The position numbers and the translations under genes are program-made. Of a stretch of 64,000 bases of DNA, positions 8,683 through 17,152 are shown piece by piece. The notes beneath the pieces were generated by a model. It searched no databases. It was given only the letters and a program-made list of their open reading frames with translations, and was not told where the DNA came from. How positions within the stretch are numbered: position 1 is the stretch's first letter; each line of letters starts with the position of its first letter. The stretch comes from Kumtagia yinganensis (GTDB lineage Bacteria > Pseudomonadota > Alphaproteobacteria > Rhizobiales > Rhizobiaceae): NCBI RefSeq assembly GCF_040081985.1, contig NZ_JBEBMH010000007.1:124001-188000 (forward strand). Direction: 5' to 3'.

Positions 8683-9084
8683 ATGAACGCCGTCGATACC
8701 GTCAAGAAAGTCTACGAGCTTTATGTGGGTGGAGACATGGAAGGTGCATTGTCGTTATGCGCACCCGAAGCCTGCTACGCATGGAAAGCAGATCCCGGCT
8801 ATACACGGTTCTGCGGAACTGGAACCGGGCTGGATCAATTTCGGCAACGACTCCAGCTTCTTCAAGAAGTCTTCCACTACAATTCCTTCCGGATTGTTTC
8901 GATCTTTGGCGACGATGAGCGAGTTGCCGCCGTGACCGAGCTGGAACTGACTCATAAGGCCAGCAACAAGCAGGTGCGGCTGGAGAACGCGCATTTCTGG
9001 ACGGTCAAGGACGGCAAGGTCACCGAACTCGCCGAGTATTTCGACAGCGCCATGGTGGCCGAAATCGACAAGGTAGCGGCGTAG
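8683..9084 (+). CDS. SnoaL/NTF2-like protein, possible ketosteroid isomerase-fold enzyme
   Basis: A 133-residue protein of the cone-shaped NTF2-like fold. MNAVDTVKKVYELYVGGDMEGALSLCAPEA at the start, the central tryptophan and glycine-rich turn, and the C-terminal ENAHFWTVKDGKVTELAEYFDSA are typical of the SnoaL group. These folds serve as isomerases, cyclases or ligand-binding proteins, so the substrate cannot be named. GGGAGGAGGG lies just upstream of the ATG. It follows the urt operon on the same strand after 63 bases but has no evident functional link to it. Confidence 0.75.
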   Translation: MNAVDTVKKVYELYVGGDMEGALSLCAPEACYAWKADPGYTRFCGTGTGLDQFRQRLQLLQEVFHYNSFRIVSIFGDDERVAAVTELELTHKASNKQVRLENAHFWTVKDGKVTELAEYFDSAMVAEIDKVAA

Positions 9085-9146
9085 CCAGCGGGACGTCGAA
9101 GCGGCCCGGAGGCCGCCTCGGTCGCCGAGCGAGCCGGTTGTTCCGG

Positions 9147-11258
9147 TCAGAGCAGCAGGTCGGACGAGTTCAAGGTCGTGCCGACGACATGGATGGCCAT
9201 CTCGGGGTCGATGTCCGTATCCAGGTTGACCTCGACGAGGAAATTGTCACCGGATAGCGAGGTGATCCGCACCTGGTAGGCCGCCGAGAAGGCGCCGTTG
9301 ACATAGCTGAGCGGCTGGTCGCCGAACACATTGGGATCGGTGTCGATCGGCCTGAGGTCGATCTTGTCGCCCTCGGCACGGGAGAAATCCATCACCTTGT
9401 CGAGGGTGCCGGAGACAGGCGAGTCGCCTGCGTCGAAGACGAAGCGGTCGGCGCCCGCGCCGCCGAAAAGCTGATCCGCGCCGTTGCCGCCGGTGAGATA
9501 GTCGTCACCAAGCCCGCCCATCAGCTTGTCGTTGCCGCCGTCGCCGAACAGGCGGTCCTGGCCGCGTCCGCCGAACAGATAGTCGGTGCTGATTGTGCCC
9601 GACACCGTGTCCGGGTCGCCATCGGTGTCGAGCAGCAGGCCCGACCTGACGTCCGCAAGTGTCGCGTTGCGGACGGTTATGCGCTCCAGATTGCCGCCCC
9701 AGTAGGTGTTGATGACGACGTCGGCGCCCGACTGCACGATATACGGATCGATCGAGGCGAGGTCGCCGACATGCATGCCACGCAGGTCGATCCTGTCGCC
9801 GGCGGCGAAGTCGCCGATGGTGTCGCCGCCAAAACCGCGCTCGTCATAGACGAAGACGTCGTTGCCGGTGCCGCCGCGCAGCAGATCGCTGCCGTTGCCG
9901 CCATAGAGATAGTCGTCGCCGACGCCGGCATTGATGTGGTCGTTGCCGCCTTCGCCATAGATCCGGTCCTGGCCGCGCCCGCCGAACAAGTAGTCGGAGC
10001 TGATCGTGCCGGAGAGTGTCAGCGGATCGGTGTCGGGGTCGACCTTGATGGCGGCCTTGACCGCGTCCAGCGTGGCGTCGCGGATGGTGATGCGCTCCAG
10101 ATTACCGCCCCAATAGGTGCTGATGACGACGTCGTCGCCGGACTGCACGATGTAGGGCGTGATGCTCTGGATGTCGCCGACGTGGATGCCGCGCAGGTCG
10201 ATCTTGTCGCCGGCGGCGAAGTCGCCGATCGTGTCGCCGCCGAAGCCGCGGCTGTCATAGACGAACAGGTCGTTGCCGGCGCCGCCGCGCAGCAGGTCGC
10301 TGCCGTTGCCGCCGGTGAGGTAGTCGTTGCCGACGCCGCCGTTGAGCTGGTCGTTGCCGCCGTCGCCGTAGAGACGGTCCTGGCCGCGCCCGCCGAACAG
10401 GGTGTCGGCGCTGATCGTGCCGGAGACCGTGCGCGGATCGGTATCGGCGTTGAGCTTGATCTGGGCGAGCACATTGGCCAGCGTGGCGTTCTGGATGGTG
10501 ACGCGCTCCACATTGCCGCCCCAGGAGGTGGTCATGACGACATCGCTGCCGGACTGGACGAGGTAGGGCCTGATGGTGTCGAGATCGCCGACATTCATGC
10601 CGCGCAGGTCGAGCCGGTCGCCGGTGGTGAAGTCGGCGATGGTGTCCGAGCCGAAGCCCCGGCTGCCATAGCCGAAGAAGTCGTTGCCGGCGCCGCCGCG
10701 CAGGAGGTCATTGCCGTTCTCGCCATAGATGTAGTCGTTGCCGACGCCGCCATTGATCTCGTCGTCTCCGCCGCCGCCATAGATGCGGTCCTGGCCGCGT
10801 CCGCCGAACAGCACGTCGTCGCTGATGGTGCCGGAAATGGTCAGCGGGTCGCTGTTCGGATTGAGGCGGATCGAGGCCAGCACGTCGGCCAGCGTGGCGT
10901 TCTGGACGGTGATGCGTTCCATGTTGCCGCCATAGAAGGTGCCGATGACGACGTCGTCGCCGACCTGCGTGACATAAGGCTTGATGCTGTCGAGGTCGCC
11001 GACATTGATGCCGCTGAGATCGATCTTGTCGCCGGTGGTGAAGTCGGTGATCGTGTCGGCGCCGAAGCCGCGCGAATCATAGGCAAAAATGTCGCTGCCG
11101 GCGCCGCCGGTCATGGTGTCGTTGCCCGATCCGCCGACAATTGTGTCGTTTCCGCCGCCCCCCAGCAGCGTGTCGTTTCCGCCGTAGCCATAGATGTAGT
11201 CGTTGGCGGAACCGCCCGTGAGTGTGTTGTCGCCGATCGTGCCTTCGATCACAGCCAT
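9147..11258 (-). CDS. Multi-module RTX calcium-binding protein, probably secreted by a type I system
   Basis: A 703-residue acidic, glycine-rich protein. It contains five modules, about residues 1-140, 141-277, 278-414, 415-551 and 552-703. The middle three are exactly 137 residues long and closely similar. Each begins with RTX nonapeptides (GGxGxDxLx, for example GGRGQDRIYG) and continues with a non-RTX part containing SRGFGGDTIGDFAAGDKIDLRG and a WGGNLERIT segment. The last module diverges into DAGDSPVSGTLDKVMDFSRAEGDKI, as in C-terminal serralysin-type domains, and the protein ends in DLLL, a usual type I secretion signature. There is no N-terminal signal peptide and no catalytic domain. 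No type I exporter genes lie nearby. Role unknown: adhesin, surface or matrix protein. Confidence 0.88.
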   Translation of the reverse strand: MAVIEGTIGDNTLTGGSANDYIYGYGGNDTLLGGGGNDTIVGGSGNDTMTGGAGSDIFAYDSRGFGADTITDFTTGDKIDLSGINVGDLDSIKPYVTQVGDDVVIGTFYGGNMERITVQNATLADVLASIRLNPNSDPLTISGTISDDVLFGGRGQDRIYGGGGDDEINGGVGNDYIYGENGNDLLRGGAGNDFFGYGSRGFGSDTIADFTTGDRLDLRGMNVGDLDTIRPYLVQSGSDVVMTTSWGGNVERVTIQNATLANVLAQIKLNADTDPRTVSGTISADTLFGGRGQDRLYGDGGNDQLNGGVGNDYLTGGNGSDLLRGGAGNDLFVYDSRGFGGDTIGDFAAGDKIDLRGIHVGDIQSITPYIVQSGDDVVISTYWGGNLERITIRDATLDAVKAAIKVDPDTDPLTLSGTISSDYLFGGRGQDRIYGEGGNDHINAGVGDDYLYGGNGSDLLRGGTGNDVFVYDERGFGGDTIGDFAAGDRIDLRGMHVGDLASIDPYIVQSGADVVINTYWGGNLERITVRNATLADVRSGLLLDTDGDPDTVSGTISTDYLFGGRGQDRLFGDGGNDKLMGGLGDDYLTGGNGADQLFGGAGADRFVFDAGDSPVSGTLDKVMDFSRAEGDKIDLRPIDTDPNVFGDQPLSYVNGAFSAAYQVRITSLSGDNFLVEVNLDTDIDPEMAIHVVGTTLNSSDLLL

Positions 11259-11375
11259 TCAGGACTCCTTTTTGGGCTGTTGAGGGGGTGGCATGCTTAA
11301 AGCGCAACCATGACGTGTCAATCACAGCCGGCTCTCCTGCGGTTGGACCAGCCGGCAATTGTGGGAAAAAACCGC

Positions 11376-11406
11376 TTGACCTTCCAGTGACTGGAAAGAT
11401 TACGGT
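11376..11406 (+). promoter_or_regulatory. CueR-type promoter and operator of copA
   Basis: TTGACC (11376-11381) and TACGGT (11401-11406) are separated by 19 bases instead of 17, the hallmark of promoters activated by MerR-family regulators. The spacer carries the dyad ACCTTCC, six bases, TGGAAAG, matching known CueR operators. A cueR gene lies just downstream of copA, so copper-induced transcription of copA by this CueR is strongly implied. Confidence 0.9.
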
Positions 11407-11433
11407 CCGAACCTACATAGGAATGACACGGGA

Positions 11434-13917
11434 ATGACGGCCTTGAACCATCATCACCATACGAATCACCGGCACGAGGGCGGGACGGCATCCGAGGTCG
11501 TGCGCGATCCGGTCTGCGGCATGACCGTCGACCCGGCTGCGGGAAAACCGTCGCTGGAGCATGGCGGCCGCACCTACCACTTCTGCTGCAACGGCTGCAA
11601 AGCCAAGTTCGAGGCCGATCCGGAGCGCTATCTGGAAGCAAAGGACCCGGTTTGCGGCATGACGGTGAAGCGCGCCAGCGCGAAACACTATGTGCGCCAT
11701 GAAGGCACGGGCAACTATTTCTGCTCGACCGGATGCAAATCGAAGTTCGAAAATGAGCCGGCAAAATATCTCGGCGAACGAAAGCCCGAGCCGCCGGCGC
11801 CGAAGGGCACGAAGTACACCTGTCCGATGCATCCGGAAGTGGTGCGCGACGGACCCGGCTCCTGCCCGAAATGCGGCATGGCACTGGAGCCGATGGGCGT
11901 GCCGACCGGCGAGGAGGGGCCGAACCCCGAACTCGTCGACTTCACCCGCCGCCTGTGGGTCAGCGCAATCCTGTCGATCCCGCTGCTGGTGCTGACCATG
12001 GGCCCGATGCTCGGCCTGCCGGTTCGCGATTGGCTTGGAGAGCAGGTATCGGTCTGGATCGAACTTGTGCTCGCCACGCCCGTCGTGCTGTGGGCGGCGA
12101 TCCCGTTCTTCCATCGTGGTTATGAATCGATCGTCAATCGCAGCCCGAACATGTGGACGCTGATCTCGATCGGTGTCGGCGCGGCCTATGTGTTCAGCGT
12201 CGTCGCCACGCTGTTCCCGGACATTTTTCCGCACGAGATGCGCGGGCATGGGGGCGCCGTGCCCGTCTATTTCGAGGCGGCCGCCGTCATCGTGGCGCTG
12301 GTGTTCCTGGGCCAGGTGCTAGAGCTGAAGGCGCGCGAGCGCACCGGCTCGGCGATCCGCGCGCTGCTCGACCTCGCGCCGAAGATCGCGCGGCGGATCG
12401 GCAAGGACGGCGGCGAGACCGACGTGCCGCTCGACCAGGTGGAGGCCGGCGACCTCCTGCGCATCCGCCCCGGCGAGAGTGTGCCGGTCGACGGCATCGT
12501 CGAGGACGGCCGCTCATCCGTGGACGAATCGATGCTGACCGGCGAGCCGCTGCCGATCGAGAAGGCCAAGGGCGATGCGCTGACCGGCGGCACGCTCAAC
12601 CGCAATGGCACGCTGGTGATACGCGCCGAAAAGGTCGGCGCCGACACCATGCTGTCGCGCATCGTCGAGATGGTGGCCAAGGCGCAGCGCAGCCGCGCGC
12701 CGATCCAGGGGCTGGCCGACACGGTTTCCTACTACTTCGTTCCGGCGGTGGTGCTGGTGGCGATTGTAGCCTTCGCGGTGTGGGCAATCTTCGGGCCGGA
12801 CCTGACCTTCGCGATCGTGGCGGCCGTGTCCGTACTCATCATCGCCTGTCCCTGCGCGCTGGGGCTGGCGACGCCGATGTCGATCATGACGGCGACCGGG
12901 CGCGGCGCGCAGGCCGGCGTGCTGATCAAGGACGCCGAGGCGCTGGAGCGTCTTTCCAAGGTCGACACGCTGATCGTCGACAAGACCGGAACGCTGACCG
13001 AGGGCCGGCCGCGTCTCACCGACGTGGTGGCCGCCGGCGGGCTGGACGACGACGCGCTGCTCGGCCTCGCCGCCGCGCTGGAACAGGGTTCCGAACACCC
13101 GCTGGCGGAAGCCATCGTCGAAGGCGCGCGCGAGCGCGGTGTCGCCATCGACAAGGTTTCGGCATTCGAGGCGATAACAGGCAAGGGCGTGAAGGGTTTT
13201 GTCGCGGGCCACGCGGTGGCGCTCGGTAATGCCGCGATGATGCAGGACATCGGGGTGGACGCCGCAGCGCTCGCACGTCAGGCCGACGCGCTGCGCGCGG
13301 AAGGCCGGACGGTGATGTTCGTCGCGCTGGAGGGCCGTCTCGCCGGCTTCGTCGCCGTCGCCGATCCGGTCAAGGGCAATGCCGCCGACGCCATCCGGGT
13401 GCTCCACGAAACAGGCGTGAAGATCGTCATGGCGACCGGCGACAATGCGCTGACCGCGAAGTCGGTGGCCAAAAGGCTGGGCATCGACGAGGTTCGGGCC
13501 GACATGACGCCGGAAGCCAAACACGCGCTGGTCGAGGAACTGCGCAAAAATGGCGCGGCGGTGGCGATGGCGGGCGACGGCGTCAACGATGCGCCGGCGC
13601 TGGCGGCGGCCGATGTCGGCATAGCCATGGGCACGGGCGCCGACGTTGCGCTGGAAAGCGCCGGGATCACGCTGCTCAAGGGCGACCTTTCCGGCATCGT
13701 GCGGGCGCGGCGGCTCTCCCAGGCGACCATGCGCAACATCCGCGAAAACCTGTTCTTCGCCTTCGCCTACAATGTCATCGGTGTGCCGGTTGCGGCGGGC
13801 GTGCTCTATCCCGTCTTCGGCGCGCTGCTGTCGCCGATGCTGGCCGCGGCCGCCATGAGCCTGTCGTCGGTATCGGTCATCGGCAACGCGCTGAGATTAC
13901 GGACGCTCAAGCTGTGA
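11434..13917 (+). CDS. copA: Copper-exporting P1B-type ATPase with YHS metal-binding domains
   Basis: An 827-residue inner-membrane pump that exports Cu(I) using ATP. A histidine-rich tip (HHHHTNHRH) leads into two YHS domains (about 24-69 and 70-115, each with DPVCGMTV) and a heavy-metal-binding domain with CPMHPEV and CPKCGMALEPM (about 128-155). There is no classical HMA domain. The transmembrane metal site is CPC (Cys472, Cys474). The phosphorylated aspartate is Asp516 in DKTGTLTEG, with GSEHPLAEAI and GDGVNDAPAL in the ATP domain. The last helices carry YN and MSLSSVSVIGNALRL, the Cu(I) signature. It lies downstream of a CueR promoter. The YHS arrangement is common in rhizobia. Confidence 0.96.
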   Translation: MTALNHHHHTNHRHEGGTASEVVRDPVCGMTVDPAAGKPSLEHGGRTYHFCCNGCKAKFEADPERYLEAKDPVCGMTVKRASAKHYVRHEGTGNYFCSTGCKSKFENEPAKYLGERKPEPPAPKGTKYTCPMHPEVVRDGPGSCPKCGMALEPMGVPTGEEGPNPELVDFTRRLWVSAILSIPLLVLTMGPMLGLPVRDWLGEQVSVWIELVLATPVVLWAAIPFFHRGYESIVNRSPNMWTLISIGVGAAYVFSVVATLFPDIFPHEMRGHGGAVPVYFEAAAVIVALVFLGQVLELKARERTGSAIRALLDLAPKIARRIGKDGGETDVPLDQVEAGDLLRIRPGESVPVDGIVEDGRSSVDESMLTGEPLPIEKAKGDALTGGTLNRNGTLVIRAEKVGADTMLSRIVEMVAKAQRSRAPIQGLADTVSYYFVPAVVLVAIVAFAVWAIFGPDLTFAIVAAVSVLIIACPCALGLATPMSIMTATGRGAQAGVLIKDAEALERLSKVDTLIVDKTGTLTEGRPRLTDVVAAGGLDDDALLGLAAALEQGSEHPLAEAIVEGARERGVAIDKVSAFEAITGKGVKGFVAGHAVALGNAAMMQDIGVDAAALARQADALRAEGRTVMFVALEGRLAGFVAVADPVKGNAADAIRVLHETGVKIVMATGDNALTAKSVAKRLGIDEVRADMTPEAKHALVEELRKNGAAVAMAGDGVNDAPALAAADVGIAMGTGADVALESAGITLLKGDLSGIVRARRLSQATMRNIRENLFFAFAYNVIGVPVAAGVLYPVFGALLSPMLAAAAMSLSSVSVIGNALRLRTLKL

Positions 13918-13939
13918 CCCGCTGCCGCAGCGAAAGGGC

Positions 13940-13970
13940 TTGAGCTTCCACTTGGTGGAAGCCTTAGGCT
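13940..13970 (+). promoter_or_regulatory. CueR-type promoter upstream of cueR
   Basis: TTGAGC (13940-13945) and TAGGCT (13965-13970) are separated by exactly 19 bases. The spacer contains TTCCACTTGGTGGAA, a dyad similar to that of the copA promoter. This suggests autoregulation of cueR and the downstream DUF305 gene by CueR and copper. The R1 repeat at 13989-14067 lies between this promoter and the cueR start codon. Confidence 0.82.
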
Positions 13971-13988
13971 GCAAGAAGGACAAATGCC

Positions 13989-14067
13989 GGGGACAGTTTA
14001 CTTTTTTCCGCCTGCGCCAACCTTCGTGCGTCGCGGCCCTACAGCGGAAAGATAGTAAACTGTCCCC
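13989..14067. repeat. R1 palindromic repeat, copy B (in the cueR leader)
   Basis: A 79-bp inverted repeat with arms GGGGACAGTTTAC plus TTTTTTCCGC and their complement, and a divergent centre. It ends 27 bases before the cueR ATG. Given the promoter at 13940-13970, it forms part of the cueR leader RNA and could fold as a strong hairpin next to the ribosome site (TAGGAG). Confidence 0.92.
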
Positions 14068-14093
14068 TGCGCCGAGACCTTAGGAGACACTTC

Positions 14094-14486
14094 ATGAACA
14101 TTGGAACGGCTTCGGAGAAATCCGGCCTGCCGCCAAAAACCATTCGCTACTACGAGGACATCGGCCTGCTCAGCCCGGGCCGCGCCGACAACGGCTATCG
14201 CGATTATTCGACGGCCGACGTGCATCGGCTGAGATTTTTGCAGCGTTCGCGCGGGCTGGGATTTTCGGTCGAGGAATGCCGGCAACTCCTGTCGCTCTAC
14301 GGAGACACGCATCGCGAGAGCGCCGAGGTCAAGGCGATTGCAGAATCCAAGCTCGTCGAGATCGATCGCAAGATCGCCGAACTCAACGCATTGCGCGCAA
14401 CCCTCAGCCATCTGGTCCACGCCTGCCACGGCGACCACCGGCCGGAATGCCCGATCCTCGAGGACCTCGCCGGCCATCATCATTGA
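14094..14486 (+). CDS. cueR: Copper-responsive MerR-family activator CueR
   Basis: A 130-residue cytoplasmic DNA-binding regulator. The N-terminal winged helix reads MNIGTASEKSGLPPKTIRYYEDIGLL, followed by the long dimer helix. The metal-binding loop has Cys111 and Cys119 in CHGDHRPECPIL, matching the two cysteines of CueR, and Ser76 occupies the position that selects monovalent copper, silver or gold. The C-terminus ends in HHH. Two promoters with CueR geometry (before copA and before cueR) lie in the same module. The start follows TAGGAG. Confidence 0.94.
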   Translation: MNIGTASEKSGLPPKTIRYYEDIGLLSPGRADNGYRDYSTADVHRLRFLQRSRGLGFSVEECRQLLSLYGDTHRESAEVKAIAESKLVEIDRKIAELNALRATLSHLVHACHGDHRPECPILEDLAGHHH

Positions 14487-14518
14487 TGGCCCCCTTCGAT
14501 CATCACAAAGGAACTGAA

Positions 14519-14902
14519 ATGACCAATTCTATGCTTCGCGCCGCCATCGTCGCAGCGACGCTCTCCCTGCCGCTATCGGCTGCCTTAGCGCAGATGGACC
14601 ACAGCGGCCACACCATGACCCAGGAGACGGCCGCACCGGCGACTCCTGCCGAGACCGGCTACAAGCGTGCTATGGATGCCATGCACAACACGATGTCGAA
14701 CATGCCCTATTCGGGCAATGCCGATGTCGATTTCGTGCGAGGCATGATCCCGCACCATCAAGCGGCGATCGACATGGCGAAAGTGCAGCTTCAGTACGGC
14801 AAGGATCCGGAAATCCGCAAACTGGCCCAGGACATCATTGCCGCCCAGGAGAAGGAGATCGACGAGATGGAGGCCTGGCTGAAGGCCAACGCGCCGAAGT
14901 AG
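14519..14902 (+). CDS. Periplasmic DUF305 (CopM-like) protein
   Basis: A 127-residue exported protein. A signal peptide covers residues 1-24, ending ALAQ before MDHSGHTM, and the mature N-terminus is rich in methionine and histidine. The core FVRGMIPHHQAAIDMAKVQ is the DUF305 signature, and the C-terminal helix ends in DEMEAWLKANAPK. DUF305 proteins are often found with copper-resistance genes, and CopM binds copper. The gene lies 32 bases after cueR on the same strand, so a periplasmic copper-binding role under the cueR promoter is likely but inferred. Confidence 0.87.
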   Translation: MTNSMLRAAIVAATLSLPLSAALAQMDHSGHTMTQETAAPATPAETGYKRAMDAMHNTMSNMPYSGNADVDFVRGMIPHHQAAIDMAKVQLQYGKDPEIRKLAQDIIAAQEKEIDEMEAWLKANAPK

Positions 14903-14914
14903 GGATATTCCAGC

Positions 14915-15745
14915 CTATACGGGTCCTTCCGGAGTTTCGTCCGCGCGTCGGGCCTCTCGCTCTTCCCGTTCCCTTTCCTGCGCCAGCCGGTGCTGCTGGA
15001 TGGCGTCGCTGAACGCGGCGGCCAGGATGCCGGTGGGCATGGCGATCAGGCCGATGCCGGTGATCGCCGTCAGCCCGGCCAGCATCTTTCCGAGCGGTGT
15101 CTGTGGAACGACGTCGCCATAGCCGACCGTGGTCAGTGTCGCGATAGACCACCACATGGCGCGCGGAATGCTGCCGAAGGCCGCCGGCTGGCCTTCGCCC
15201 TCGATGATGTAAAGCAGCGTCGACGACACCAGCAGCAGCACGGTTGCGATCATCAGGCTCATCAGCAGTTCGTATCGCCGCGAATAGACGGCGTGGCCGA
15301 TGGCGTTGAAGGCTCTGGAATAGCGCCCCAGCTTTGCCAGCGACAGGATACGCAGCAGCCGGAACAATCTCAGGATCGAGGTTTCGTTACCGTAGAAGGT
15401 GAGGAATAGCGTCGACATGGCTAGCAGGTCGATGATCGCCGGCAGCGACAGGGCGTATCGGACATAGCCGAGGAAACCGTCGCCATATCGCGGATCTTCC
15501 GCCGAGGTCCACAGCCGCGCCAGATATTCGACCAGGAAGATCGAGCCGAAGACCAGTTCGAGCCCCAGGAACAGATTCTCGTTGCCGACATAGATCGTCG
15601 GCTCGCTTTCTAGGATCGCCACCAGCACGGCGGCGGCAATGACCAGCACGATGAATTTGTTGAGCGCCGACAGGCCTTTCCGGTGCCACGCCGTCGGCTG
15701 CAGGCGGATGTAGAGCCAGCGCCGCAGCCGGATGTGACGGGACAT
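14915..15745 (-). CDS. Voltage-gated potassium-type ion channel
   Basis: A 276-residue inner-membrane protein with six transmembrane segments. S4 (about residues 124-146, SILRLFRLLRILSLAKLGRYSR) carries regularly spaced arginines and lysines expected of a voltage sensor. The pore helix and selectivity filter read SIATLTTVGYGD at 200-211, the potassium filter. The C-terminus is a highly charged arginine/glutamate-rich helix without an RCK domain. It belongs to the bacterial ion transporter (Kch-like) family. It is convergent with the copper module, and its last codons lie 12 bases from the DUF305 stop. Confidence 0.9.
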   Translation of the reverse strand: MSRHIRLRRWLYIRLQPTAWHRKGLSALNKFIVLVIAAAVLVAILESEPTIYVGNENLFLGLELVFGSIFLVEYLARLWTSAEDPRYGDGFLGYVRYALSLPAIIDLLAMSTLFLTFYGNETSILRLFRLLRILSLAKLGRYSRAFNAIGHAVYSRRYELLMSLMIATVLLLVSSTLLYIIEGEGQPAAFGSIPRAMWWSIATLTTVGYGDVVPQTPLGKMLAGLTAITGIGLIAMPTGILAAAFSDAIQQHRLAQEREREEREARRADETPEGPV

Positions 15746-15763
15746 CGGTGCCTCGGCGGACTC

Positions 15764-16930
15764 TTAGACGAACGGCTTGCCGACGTCGTATTTCTTCGGC
15801 ACCAGCCGCTCGAAATAGGCCTTTCCGGCCGGCGCCAGACCGGTGCCGGCTGCGTCGAGAAAATCTTCGGGCATGTGCCGTGTCTTGCCGGCGACATTGA
15901 TCAGCGGCACTTTTCGCAACACCGTCTTGCCGTTCTCCACCTGCAGCGCCACCGAACCGCCGCCCTCGCCGGCCACGGCAACCGCGAAGGCGCCGGCATC
16001 GAATGCTTCCTGCTGATCAACCTTGGAAATCGCGCCGACAAAACCGCGCGGCATGTAGCCCAGCGCATCGACGCGGGCGCGCGCGCCAGGAAGCCCTTCC
16101 TTCAGCGCGTGCTCGAAGGCCATGCCGAGATCGCCGCCCGACAGCTTCAGATTGCCATGCGCGTCGCGCTCAAGCTTTTCCGCCGGCACCAGCGTCTCGA
16201 CCAGCGCGCGGCCATCTTCGGCGGTGACGCCTTCCGACACCGCGACGATGCAGCGCTTGTGTTTCGCCAGCGTACGTTTGACGTCGTCGACGAACTGCTT
16301 TGGCGAGAAGGCGCGTTCGGGCACGTAGATCAAATGCGGGCCGGACTCCCCGTCGATGCGCCAGGCGGCCGAGGCCGCGGTGAGGAAGCCGGCATGGCGG
16401 CCCATGACGATCGCCACATAGATGCCGGGCAAGGCGCGGAAGTCGAGGTCGGCGGTGAGGAAGGCGCCCGCGACATATTCGGCGGCCGAGATGAAACCCG
16501 GCGTATGGTCGTTTTCTTCCAGATCGTTGTCGATGGTCTTGGGCGCATGCACGAAGGCGATTTTTCCGCCCGAGGCATCGGTCAGGATCTGCTGCGTGCC
16601 CGACGTGTCGTTGCCGCCGATATAGATGAAGGCCTGCGTATCGATCTTCTGCAGACCTTTCAAAACCACTTCGCAATAGGCGGCGTCCGGCTTGTCGCGG
16701 GTAGAGCCAAGGGCGGCGCTCGGCGTGCCGGCGATGCGGCGCAGTTCGGCTTCGGGAATCTCAGTGAGATCGACATAGTTTCCGTCGCGGATGCCGCGCA
16801 CGCCGTGCAGCGCTCCGAGCACCTTTGCGCCGGGATGCCGCTTGCGTACCTCAAGCGCGGCGCCCACCATGGTCTGGTTGATAACCGCGGTCGGGCCGCC
16901 GCCCTGCGCAATCACGAATGTCCCGGCCAT
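15764..16930 (-). CDS. pfp: 6-phosphofructokinase, probably pyrophosphate-dependent
   Basis: A 388-residue cytoplasmic enzyme phosphorylating fructose-6-phosphate. The nucleotide/PPi loop is QGGGPTAVINQT (residues 9-20). GGNDT at 105-109 has Asp108 where ATP-dependent enzymes have glycine, and APKTIDND at 129-136 has Lys131 where ATP enzymes have glycine; both changes mark PPi-dependent PFKs. MGRHAGFL and the substrate motifs follow. PPi use is inferred from these two residues. The ATG is chosen because GGAGGGATTT precedes it and MAGTFVIAQGGG is the normal N-terminus. The frame stays open far upstream, but that part is antisense to gabT. Confidence 0.92.
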   Translation of the reverse strand: MAGTFVIAQGGGPTAVINQTMVGAALEVRKRHPGAKVLGALHGVRGIRDGNYVDLTEIPEAELRRIAGTPSAALGSTRDKPDAAYCEVVLKGLQKIDTQAFIYIGGNDTSGTQQILTDASGGKIAFVHAPKTIDNDLEENDHTPGFISAAEYVAGAFLTADLDFRALPGIYVAIVMGRHAGFLTAASAAWRIDGESGPHLIYVPERAFSPKQFVDDVKRTLAKHKRCIVAVSEGVTAEDGRALVETLVPAEKLERDAHGNLKLSGGDLGMAFEHALKEGLPGARARVDALGYMPRGFVGAISKVDQQEAFDAGAFAVAVAGEGGGSVALQVENGKTVLRKVPLINVAGKTRHMPEDFLDAAGTGLAPAGKAYFERLVPKKYDVGKPFV

Positions 16931-17152
16931 AAATCCCTCCGTGTGGTCCTGCCGCAGGTTTAGCGTAGTTTCATGACGGCGCAACCGGCTTCCCTTCCTT
17001 CTTCGAGTGAGTGGGAGAAGAAAGTCTTTCATTCCTGGCCGCAGCGGATTTTTGCCTGTGCGCCATACAAAGCCGGGTCGCCACGCTATAGTGGGGGCAA
17101 GGAAAGCGCGGAAAACATCCGCCGCAAACAATCGACGAGCCATGAGGAAACC

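Noticed and set aside
9771..11300. 509-residue plus-strand open frame opposite the RTX gene
   Set aside because: Repetitive Val/Ala/Asp sequence is the mirror of the RTX repeats; no independent support.
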